A stretch of 15,635 bases of DNA from JBEHYA01 sp048498415 (lineage in GTDB: Bacteria > Pseudomonadota > Alphaproteobacteria > UBA9219 > RGZA01). A program made the position numbers and the translations under genes. Of the stretch, positions 1-6,588 are shown in pieces (position 1 is the first letter of the stretch; every line of letters starts with the position of its first letter). Location: contig JBEHYA010000045.1 in NCBI GenBank assembly GCA_048498415.1, forward strand, positions 1 through 15,635, read 5' to 3'. The notes under the pieces were generated by a model that searched no databases, was not told the DNA's origin, and saw only the letters and a program-made list of their open reading frames with translations.

Positions 1-1
1 C

Positions 2-247
2 AATATTCAAACATTGGCCACCACCCACATCCCGCAGTTCGCCGCGCGCGGCGATAATCACTGGCGGGTGGAAAAAAGCTTTAAGGCCGGCAGTTCCTCC
101 ACACGTTTGGTGAATTTGCCTGCTAACGAACGGCAGGAAGAAATCGCCCGCATGCTGGCTGGCAGCGCTGTGACCGATGCCGCGCGCGATGCCGCCGCCA
201 GCCTGCTGGCCGGCAAAACGGGCGCCAAGAAACGTAAAGCCTCATGA
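2..247 (+). CDS. recN: DNA repair protein RecN, C-terminal 81 residues (partial)
   Basis: The reading frame is open from the left edge, so this is the tail of a longer gene; only about 81 residues of a protein usually near 550 are present. RecN is an SMC-like ATPase that acts at double-strand breaks in recombinational repair. The visible part matches the end of the RecN ATPase head: a T-T-H-I-P-Q segment carrying the switch histidine, then A-A-R-G-D-x-H-W-R-V-E-K, and near the end E-E-I-A-R-M-L-A-G, followed by a short basic tail (K-K-R-K). A TTG at 14-16 could be taken for a start, but in-frame codons N-I-Q-T upstream fit the family, so the real start lies outside the window. Its TGA stop overlaps the ligA ATG (ATGA), which points to translational coupling; recN next to ligA is a common alphaproteobacterial arrangement. 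Confidence 0.93.
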   Translation, partial: NIQTLATTHIPQFAARGDNHWRVEKSFKAGSSSTRLVNLPANERQEEIARMLAGSAVTDAARDAAASLLAGKTGAKKRKAS

Positions 248-2349
248 CCACCAAGAAAAAGAAAGAATCCGCCGCAGCGGAGCTCACGCCTTTGGAAGCC
301 AAGGCCGAACTGGCACGCCTCGCCGATCTCATCGCCCATCATGACGTGCGCTACCACGAGAAAGACGCGCCGGAAATCAGCGATGCCGATTACGATGATC
401 TGCGGAAGTTATATCGCACGCTGGAAGAAGCCTTTCCGCATCTCGCCCCTGCCAACAGCCCGGAAAAACGCGTGGGCGCCAAACCGGCGGCCGGCTTTAA
501 AAAAGTGCAGCACATCACGCCCATGCTTTCGCTGGGCAACGCGTTTGATGAAGCCGATGTGAATGATTTTACCGGCCGCATCCGCCGCTTTTTGAAACTG
601 CCGGATGATACGCCGCTATCTTTCATGGCCGAACCCAAAATCGATGGGTTATCGGCAAGCCTCCGCTACGAAAAAGGCAAATTCACCCTTGGCGCAACGC
701 GCGGCGACGGCAATGAAGGCGAAGATATCACCGCCAACCTCCGCACGATTAAAACTATTCCGCACGAACTGAAAGGCACGCACCCGGATTTCGTCGAAAT
801 CCGCGGCGAAGTCTATATGGAACGTGGTGATTTTTTTAAACTCAACGAAGCGCAGGAAAAAGCCGGCAAGCAGATCTTCGCCAACCCCCGCAACGGCGCC
901 GCGGGGAGTCTCCGCCAGATGGACGCAGAAATCACCCGCTCCCGTCCGCTGCGGTTTTTCGCCTATGCCGTGGGCGGGCCGCTGGAAAACGTAGCAGAAA
1001 GCCAGGCGGATCTTCGCAAAAAGCTGAAAGCCTGGGGTTTTCAGCTCAACGAGCCTTCCAAACTCTGCAAAAACGAAAAAGAGATGCTGGAATATCAGGC
1101 TGGCATCGGCGAACAGCGCGACGAACTGCCGTTCGATGTGGATGGCGTGGTCTACAAAATCAACGACGCTGCCCTGCAGGAACGTTTAGGCTTTGTCAGC
1201 CGCAGCCCCCGCTGGGCGATTGCCCATAAATTTTCCGCGCGGCAGGCTGAGACCACGCTGAACGCCATCACCATTCAGGTCGGCCGCACCGGCGCCCTTA
1301 CCCCTGTTGCTGAATTAGAGCCCATCAATGTCGGCGGCGTGATGGTCGCGCGCGCCACGCTGCATAATGAAGACGAGATCATCCGCAAGGATATTCGCGT
1401 CGGTGATCGTGTGATCGTGCAGCGTGCAGGCGACGTCATCCCGCAAATCGTCGGCGTGAAGCTGGAACACCGCAAAAAACACGCCAAACCCTTCGAATTC
1501 CCGCATATCTGCCCTGAATGCGGTAGCCATGCCGTGCGTGAAGAAGGTGAAGCGGTGCGCCGCTGCACCGGCGGGCTGATTTGCCCCGCGCAAGCCATTC
1601 ATCGCCTCGTCCATTTTGTCAGCCGCGATGCCTACGATATTGATGGGTTGGGTGAACGCACCATCAAGGAATTCTGGGATGAAAAAATCATCCACGCGCC
1701 CGCCGATATTTTCACGCTTCAAAAACGCAACGGCAAAGCTTTCCCGGCTCTAGAAGAACGCGAAGGCTGGGGCGAAAAATCGGCGGAAAAGCTATTTGCG
1801 GCGATTAATGCCAAGCGCAGTATTCCGCTTGATCGGTTTATTTATGCGCTCGGCATCCGCCAGATCGGCACCGCCACGGCCAAGCTGCTCGCCAAAACAT
1901 ACGGCGAATGGGCAGCGTTTGAAAAAGCGATGCACGAAGCCGCCAATATCGAATCGGAAGCCTATGCGCAGCTGAACGCCAAAGACGGCATCGGCGCTTC
2001 CATGATCGAAGACCTCACCGCTTTTTTTGCCGAACCCCACAATACCAAAGCCATCAAGGCCCTGCTTGCAGAAGTCGCGCCCGCCAAATGGCAATTTGCG
2101 CCCGAAGTGCAATCGGCAATTACCGGCAAAACTATTGTTTTTACCGGCACGCTGGAAAAAATGGGCCGCAACGAAGCCAAAGCGAAAGCCGAGCAGATGG
2201 GGGCCAATGTAGCCGGCAGCGTCTCCAGCAAAACCGATTTCGTGGTGGTGGGGGCAGATGCCGGCAGCAAGGCTAAAAAAGCAGCAGAATTGGGGGTAAA
2301 AACCCTTAGCGAAGACGAATGGCTGGCCCTCATCGGCCTAAATGGTTGA
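244..2349 (+). CDS. ligA: NAD-dependent DNA ligase LigA
   Basis: This is the replicative and repair DNA ligase, which seals nicks using NAD+ in the cytoplasm. The 701-residue length is normal for the family. Domains in order are: N-terminal Ia domain with the H-x-Y-H-like AHHDVRYHEKDAPEISDADYD stretch (about residues 31-51, NMN binding); adenylation domain with the K-I-D-G motif (K132 is the expected AMP-accepting lysine); OB fold with G-R-T-G (about 347-350); a four-cysteine zinc finger (C423, C426, C441, C447); helix-hairpin-helix region (about 460-600); and a C-terminal BRCT domain (about 625-700, containing G-K-T-I-V-F-T-G-T-L). The ATG overlaps the recN stop and there is no clear Shine-Dalgarno sequence, consistent with coupling to recN. 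A lysine-rich run at residues 4-7 is a minor N-terminal extension. All key motifs are intact, so the gene should be functional. Confidence 0.98.
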   Translation: MTTKKKKESAAAELTPLEAKAELARLADLIAHHDVRYHEKDAPEISDADYDDLRKLYRTLEEAFPHLAPANSPEKRVGAKPAAGFKKVQHITPMLSLGNAFDEADVNDFTGRIRRFLKLPDDTPLSFMAEPKIDGLSASLRYEKGKFTLGATRGDGNEGEDITANLRTIKTIPHELKGTHPDFVEIRGEVYMERGDFFKLNEAQEKAGKQIFANPRNGAAGSLRQMDAEITRSRPLRFFAYAVGGPLENVAESQADLRKKLKAWGFQLNEPSKLCKNEKEMLEYQAGIGEQRDELPFDVDGVVYKINDAALQERLGFVSRSPRWAIAHKFSARQAETTLNAITIQVGRTGALTPVAELEPINVGGVMVARATLHNEDEIIRKDIRVGDRVIVQRAGDVIPQIVGVKLEHRKKHAKPFEFPHICPECGSHAVREEGEAVRRCTGGLICPAQAIHRLVHFVSRDAYDIDGLGERTIKEFWDEKIIHAPADIFTLQKRNGKAFPALEEREGWGEKSAEKLFAAINAKRSIPLDRFIYALGIRQIGTATAKLLAKTYGEWAAFEKAMHEAANIESEAYAQLNAKDGIGASMIEDLTAFFAEPHNTKAIKALLAEVAPAKWQFAPEVQSAITGKTIVFTGTLEKMGRNEAKAKAEQMGANVAGSVSSKTDFVVVGADAGSKAKKAAELGVKTLSEDEWLALIGLNG

Positions 2350-2363
2350 GGCCATGTTTTTTT
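2335..2363 (+). terminator. Intrinsic terminator of recN-ligA
   Basis: A GGCCT stem (2335-2339) pairs with AGGCC (2349-2353) across a 9-base loop, followed by ATG and seven T residues (2357-2363). The stem overlaps the last codons of ligA. The short 5-bp stem is modest, but the T-run and position make this the likely end of the recN-ligA transcript. Confidence 0.6.
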
Positions 2364-2386
2364 AGTAAATTTTTTATTAACCACGC

Positions 2387-2422
2387 ATCTGGTCTAAGTG
2401 TTTGTTAAATGATCTGGCCTAA
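2387..2422 (+). promoter_or_regulatory. Direct repeat upstream of the pentapeptide gene, possible operator
   Basis: In the AT-rich gap between ligA and the pentapeptide gene, ATCTGGTCTAA (2387-2397) is repeated as ATCTGGCCTAA (2412-2422), one mismatch in 11, with starts 25 bp apart. The copies sit about 45-80 bp before the ATG, where a promoter or regulator site would be expected. No confident -35/-10 pair could be assigned, so a regulatory role is an inference from position and repetition only. Confidence 0.25.
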
Positions 2423-2467
2423 AGTTTAAGTGCCTGCCTACTCCCATCTTCGACAAGCAGTTTTCGT

Positions 2468-3820
2468 ATGAGCAAACCATCCGACCGGCCCACCTATCTT
2501 GAATTCGTCACGCAAGCCCAGCTGACGGAAATGCTTATCGCGCATGAACGTTATGTGAATGGCCGCACGGGCGGCAAGCGCCTTAACCTGCCCATGTGCC
2601 AGGCATCGGGTATGGATATGGCAGGCCGCAATCTGGCCAACGCCGAATTTCCGGGCGCCACGCTCACCAGCTCTAATTTTGCCCGCGCCAAACTGAACAG
2701 CGCGAATTTGTTCGGCGCAGACTTGCGCAATTCCGATTTACGCTTTGCCGATCTCACTAACGCCGATATGCGCGGCACGCTGCTGCGCGGCGCCAATTTC
2801 GAAAACGCCATGCTGGCCAACACCGATTTGCGCGAAGGCCACATGTTCTCGGCTTCCAAAAAGGAAGAAGAGCTGAAAGAGCTGCGCAGCGAAACGCTGG
2901 TCAATTTCCAGAACACCAAGTTCAGTAAAGCCACCTTCTCCGGCGCCAAAATCGGCCGCGGCTTCGGCGGCGGTTCCGATCTGTCGTACAGCGTGTTCAA
3001 GAACACCAAGCTTAATGAAGCCGATTTATCGAACACCAACCTGCACGGCGCCAATTTTGAAGGCGCGGATCTCTCCAACACCAATCTCAGCGGCTCGAAC
3101 CTGCAGGGCGCGAATTTGCTGGGCGCCAAGATCAACGGCACCAAATTCGCCGGCGCGGATATGACCACCACCAAGATCGACCGCAAGAATCTGGTCGGCA
3201 TCGATCTTTCCACCGCCAAGCTGCCGAAGTCGCTGGAAGAAATGGGTACCACGCTCGATAACGTGCTCACCGAACACGGCATGTGGGTGGAAAGCCTGGG
3301 CCGCAGCGGCAAGCAGGCGAATTTGGAAGGCGTCAACCTTTCCCATAGTTCGTTGGCGCGCCGCGATCTATCGGCCGCCATTTTCAACAGCGTCGTGCTC
3401 AATTTCTCCGATCTCTCCGGCTCCAAGCTTTCCATGGCCAGCCTGCAAAGCGCCTGCCTGGATGCCGCCCTGCTGGTGGGGTCAGATCTGCGCGGCACCG
3501 ATTTCACGTATGCCTGCATGCCCAAGGCCAATATTTCGGGGGCGACGGGCAGCGCGATGGTGATTGCCCATTCCGGCAAAAAGATCTTGAAACCCACCGT
3601 CTTCGCAATGGCCAATATGGCCGAAGCCAAACTGCTGAAGGGTGATTTCACCCACGGCGATTTCAACGGCGCCATTCTGCGCGGCGCGGATTTCAGCGGC
3701 AGCAACCTTACCAACGCGAATTTCGACGATGCCGACGTCAGCGGCATGATTCTGACAGGCGCCACCTATACGCCCGAACAGTTCGTCAAAGCCATCGGTT
3801 TTGAAACGACGAAGCGCTAA
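2468..3820 (+). CDS. Pentapeptide repeat protein with two cap-like modules
   Basis: The 450 residues are dominated by A(D/N)LxG-type pentapeptide repeats, which fold as a right-handed quadrilateral beta helix. Repeat blocks cover roughly residues 38-125, 146-255, 285-355 and 395-435. They are interrupted by a charged, probably helical insert (about 129-142, rich in K and E) and by a linker at 256-285. The N-terminal segment (about 19-48, with L-x-x-x-L-x-x-H-E-R-Y-V and G-x-x-G-G-K-R) reappears in degenerate form at 262-292 (L-x-x-x-L-x-x-H-G-M-W-V, G-R-S-G-K-Q), so the protein looks like two cap-plus-helix units. The C-terminus (T-P-E-Q-F-V-K-A) looks like a capping helix. There is no signal peptide or membrane segment, so it is probably cytoplasmic. 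Some pentapeptide proteins mimic DNA and protect gyrase, but nothing here shows that role; the function is unknown. No good Shine-Dalgarno sequence precedes the ATG, the first start in the frame that includes the cap module. Confidence 0.9.
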   Translation: MSKPSDRPTYLEFVTQAQLTEMLIAHERYVNGRTGGKRLNLPMCQASGMDMAGRNLANAEFPGATLTSSNFARAKLNSANLFGADLRNSDLRFADLTNADMRGTLLRGANFENAMLANTDLREGHMFSASKKEEELKELRSETLVNFQNTKFSKATFSGAKIGRGFGGGSDLSYSVFKNTKLNEADLSNTNLHGANFEGADLSNTNLSGSNLQGANLLGAKINGTKFAGADMTTTKIDRKNLVGIDLSTAKLPKSLEEMGTTLDNVLTEHGMWVESLGRSGKQANLEGVNLSHSSLARRDLSAAIFNSVVLNFSDLSGSKLSMASLQSACLDAALLVGSDLRGTDFTYACMPKANISGATGSAMVIAHSGKKILKPTVFAMANMAEAKLLKGDFTHGDFNGAILRGADFSGSNLTNANFDDADVSGMILTGATYTPEQFVKAIGFETTKR

Positions 3821-3830
3821 TTGCCTCCGT

Positions 3831-3913
3831 GTATGCACCTGCGAAGGCAGGTGCCCATCGATCAACAATCAGAATATGGATAAATGGGTCCCTACCTTCG
3901 CAGGGACATACTG
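3831..3913. repeat. Inverted pair of REP-like palindromes
   Basis: The first hairpin has a perfect 8-bp stem (GCACCTGC 3835-3842, GCAGGTGC 3847-3854, loop GAAG). The second has a 6-bp stem (GTCCCT 3888-3893, AGGGAC 3902-3907). The reverse complement of the first unit aligns with the second through the shared core ATGGG..CCT.CCTTCGCAGG..CATAC, so they are two copies of one element in opposite orientation, like a bacterial interspersed mosaic element. Similar palindromes with a CCTTCGCAGG core are familiar in alphaproteobacterial intergenic DNA and are often mistranslated as short P-A-K-A-G / P-T-F-A-G-T peptides. The pair lies between convergent stop codons. Confidence 0.8.
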
Positions 3914-3918
3914 TTTTT
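3888..3918 (+). terminator. Terminator-like hairpin after the pentapeptide gene
   Basis: The right-hand REP-like hairpin (3888-3907) is followed on the plus strand by ATACTG and five T residues (3914-3918). It could end the pentapeptide-gene transcript before it runs into the convergent pepP gene. On the minus strand there is no T-run after the hairpin, so termination of pepP here is less well supported. Confidence 0.4.
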
Positions 3919-5707
3919 ATAATGGGGCAGTCGCCGCTTTCAGCCATTCTTTTTCCGCGCCTTCTAAAAATGCAGCATGCGCGTCATAAACGCGCTTGTG
4001 ATACGCATTCAGCCATTCTTTTTCGGCCGTATTCAGCATGCCCACCTCAATCGCGTTACGATCAATCGGCGCCAGCGTGAGGGTTTCAAACTCCAGCATC
4101 GGTTTGCCATCCAGCTGTTTTTCTGATTCCACGACCACAACCAGATTTTCAATGCGGATGCCATATTGGCCGGCCAGATAAAAGCCGGGCTCGTTGGAGA
4201 TCACCATGCCGGCCTGCAGCGGCGTTTGCGCGCGGCTTGAAATGCCCTGCGGGCCTTCATGCACGTTCAAAAACGCGCCCACGCCGTGGCCGGTGCCATG
4301 ATCATAATCCAGCCCCGCCTGCCATAAGAACTGCCGCGCCAGCACATCCAGCTGCGCGCCGGTGGTGCCCGCGGGAAAGCGCACGCTGGCCAGCGCAATA
4401 TGGCCCTTGAGTACGCGGGTAAAATCTTCGCGCATGCGGGTGCTCGGCGTGCCAATCGCCACCGTGCGTGTCACGTCCGTGGTACCATCGGGGTATTGGC
4501 CGCCGCTATCGATCAGATATAGCTCGTGGTCGCCCAGCACGCGGTTGCTGGCTGCGCTTGCCTTATAATGCACAATCGCGCCATGCGGGCCGGCACCGGA
4601 AATGGAGGGGAAGCTGGGATACTGAAAACCGTTATTGAGCTTACGATATCCAAGCAACTTTTCCTGCGCGGCAATTTCATCAACCGAACCCGGCGCCTGC
4701 GCCCCCAGCCAGCCGAGAAACCGGGAGAGCGCCAGCCCGTCGCGGATATGGGCGGCGCGAATACCGGCCACCTCCACCCCGTTCTTGCAGGCCTTGGGCA
4801 GCTCGCAGGGGTCGGCGCCGATATCGACCTCCGCCCCGCTTTGGCGAAGCGCATCAACGATTGCCGAAGCGGTATGATATTGGTCAACCCGCACCTTTGA
4901 CTTAGCCGCGCCCAGTTTCTGCAATGCTTTAACAAAAGCAGGTAAGTCATTGGCTTCAATGCCATTTTCAATTTTCAGATTTTTTGTTTTGGCAGGGTCA
5001 ACAAACCACTGCACCCGGCTGTTCCCATGCAGAATGGCAAAGCTAAGCGGCAATGGCGAGCTTTCTACATCCCCGCCGCGCACGTTCAAAAGCCACGCCA
5101 CAGAGGCCGGATCGCAGAGCACCGCGGCATCCAACCCCTTTTCGGCCAGCGCCTTGCCCACCCGGGCGCGCTTGAGGCTGGAAGCCTCCCCCGCCAGGCT
5201 TTCGGGCTGGGCGAACACGGGCGCGCACGGCACCGCTGGCCGGTTCTGCCATAATGGGTCAATCGGGTTGGCGTAAGTGGCGATCAGCAACCCACCCGCT
5301 TCTTCAATCGCCTTGCGGTTACGTTCCACCCAGCTGGCGCTGTGCAGCCATGGGTCGTAGCCGATGCGTTTGCCGGCTGAAACATGTTCTTTGATGTAGT
5401 CGCTCAGCGGCTTCTTGCTGATGTGACGGATTTCGTATAGCTGTGCGTCCACCTGTTCGGCGGCCTGCAGCGTGTAACGCCCATCGACAAACAGCGTAGC
5501 ATGATCAACGAGCACCACGCCCAAACCGGCGGAACCGGTAAAGCCGGTCAGCCATGCCAGACGCTGCGCGTAATCGGGCACATATTCATTTAAATATTCA
5601 TCGGCCAGCGGCACAAAAAATCCGTCTAATTTCCCGGCGCGAAGTTGGGCGCGTAAGCTTTCAAGGCGCGTTTTCTGTTCGGGCTTTGTGGCGGCGAAAT
5701 CAGTCAT
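3917..5707 (-). CDS. pepP: Xaa-Pro aminopeptidase (M24B family, aminopeptidase P)
   Basis: This is a cytoplasmic metallopeptidase that removes the N-terminal residue from peptides with proline in second position. The 596 residues are typical of the long three-domain form, as in eukaryotic XPNPEP1 and many alphaproteobacteria, rather than the ~440-residue E. coli PepP. Two creatinase-like N-terminal domains (about 14-150 and 175-310) precede the pita-bread catalytic domain (about 315-535). The five expected metal ligands are visible: D400 and D411 (L-I-D-S-G-G...T-T-D-V-T-R-T), H474 (G-T-G-H-G-V-G), E506 (S-N-E-P-G-F-Y) and E520 (G-I-R-I-E-N). The C-terminal ~60 residues match the extra C-terminal region of this subgroup (E-K-E-W-L-N-A-Y-H). 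The ATG overlaps the prmA TGA by four bases (ATGA), so it is probably translated from the uvrD-prmA-pepP message. The gene symbol is by family; dimer state and metal are not visible. Confidence 0.95.
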   Translation of the reverse strand: MTDFAATKPEQKTRLESLRAQLRAGKLDGFFVPLADEYLNEYVPDYAQRLAWLTGFTGSAGLGVVLVDHATLFVDGRYTLQAAEQVDAQLYEIRHISKKPLSDYIKEHVSAGKRIGYDPWLHSASWVERNRKAIEEAGGLLIATYANPIDPLWQNRPAVPCAPVFAQPESLAGEASSLKRARVGKALAEKGLDAAVLCDPASVAWLLNVRGGDVESSPLPLSFAILHGNSRVQWFVDPAKTKNLKIENGIEANDLPAFVKALQKLGAAKSKVRVDQYHTASAIVDALRQSGAEVDIGADPCELPKACKNGVEVAGIRAAHIRDGLALSRFLGWLGAQAPGSVDEIAAQEKLLGYRKLNNGFQYPSFPSISGAGPHGAIVHYKASAASNRVLGDHELYLIDSGGQYPDGTTDVTRTVAIGTPSTRMREDFTRVLKGHIALASVRFPAGTTGAQLDVLARQFLWQAGLDYDHGTGHGVGAFLNVHEGPQGISSRAQTPLQAGMVISNEPGFYLAGQYGIRIENLVVVVESEKQLDGKPMLEFETLTLAPIDRNAIEVGMLNTAEKEWLNAYHKRVYDAHAAFLEGAEKEWLKAATAPL

Positions 5708-6588
5708 TTTCTCAGCATAAGGATCGACCAGTGACCAAATCGTAAACGCTTTTCGAGGAAAAGTCGCTGTTTGGCATAGGCGTTTTTCACCAGATTCACA
5801 TGCGCATGCAGGAAACCCGCAAGAATAATGCGCCCGCCCGGCTTTAGGTGCCGGGCCATATCCGGGGCCAGCCTTGCCAGCGGGCGGGCAAAAATATTGC
5901 TCACAATCACATCATAGGGTTTGCCGGCGCCAATTGTCGCATGGCGAAAGCCCATGGCTTTTACCGCATGTGCCTTCACGCCGTTCGTGCGGAAATTTTT
6001 CTGTGCCACCAGAACCGATGGCCCATCCATATCGCTCGCGGTCACCCGCGCATCCCGCCACAGCCGGCCTGCAGCAATCGCCAGCACGCCGCTGCCGGTG
6101 CCAAGATCAAGCACGCGTGCACCGCGCCGGCGCTGCAAGCGCTGCATCATCATCAAACAGCCATGCGTGGTCGGGTGTTCGCCGGTACCGAATGCGCAGG
6201 ATACATCCATCTCAATCGGCAGCGTGGCGCTTTGCCTGGCTGCCATCCGGTCTTTATGACCATGGATCATGAAGCGTCCGATCCGCATCGGCGCGTAGCT
6301 TTGCTGGTTTTTGGCCACCCAGCCATCCACCGGCACCTGTTCCAATGTCATTATGTAATCGGCATGCCCGCGGCTTGCCGCCAGCACCGCGCATTCAACG
6401 CTGAATTCGGCAACATCGGGTTTATCGGCATACAGCCCCTGCACCAGCCACGGCGCATCGGGTTTGCGCACATTATAGTCTTTATTAAATGCGCTGCTGC
6501 CCACCGATTTATCGGGCAACAAAAACTGCAGGTCTTCCACCGCGCTTTGCGGGGCTTCAATGGTAAGCGCCCACACGTGCCGGGCCAT
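5704..6588 (-). CDS. prmA: Ribosomal protein L11 methyltransferase PrmA
   Basis: PrmA is a SAM-dependent enzyme that methylates lysines and the N-terminal amine of ribosomal protein L11. The 294-residue length matches the family. The N-terminal ~100 residues form the substrate-recognition region. The catalytic part shows A-F-G-T-G-E-H-P-T-T (132-141), the SAM-binding motif D-L-G-T-G-S-G-V-L-A-I-A-A (161-173), an acidic residue in S-D-M-D (185-188) at the end of strand 2, and V-S-N-I-F-A-R-P-L (229-237), matching the N-I-L-A-x-P-L motif of PrmA. All are intact. The start codon shares one base with the uvrD stop (TGATG), and the stop overlaps the pepP start, so it is the middle gene of a coupled operon. 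Its job is translation-related and has no obvious functional link with the flanking helicase and peptidase. Confidence 0.95.
   Translation of the reverse strand: MARHVWALTIEAPQSAVEDLQFLLPDKSVGSSAFNKDYNVRKPDAPWLVQGLYADKPDVAEFSVECAVLAASRGHADYIMTLEQVPVDGWVAKNQQSYAPMRIGRFMIHGHKDRMAARQSATLPIEMDVSCAFGTGEHPTTHGCLMMMQRLQRRRGARVLDLGTGSGVLAIAAGRLWRDARVTASDMDGPSVLVAQKNFRTNGVKAHAVKAMGFRHATIGAGKPYDVIVSNIFARPLARLAPDMARHLKPGGRIILAGFLHAHVNLVKNAYAKQRLFLEKRLRFGHWSILMLRK

Noticed and set aside
2360..2385. CtrA-type TTAA-N7-TTAAC site before the pentapeptide gene
   Set aside because: Only one TTAAC half-site is present; the other half is mismatched and the spacing is off by one.
2551..3765. 404-residue open frame antisense to the pentapeptide gene
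   Set aside because: It mirrors the five-codon periodicity of the repeats on the other strand and has no recognisable domain; a shadow of a strongly biased gene.
3801..4080. Short plus-strand frames across 3801-4080
   Set aside because: They translate the REP-like palindromes into the familiar P-A-K-A-G / P-T-F-A-G-T peptide and then run antisense into pepP.
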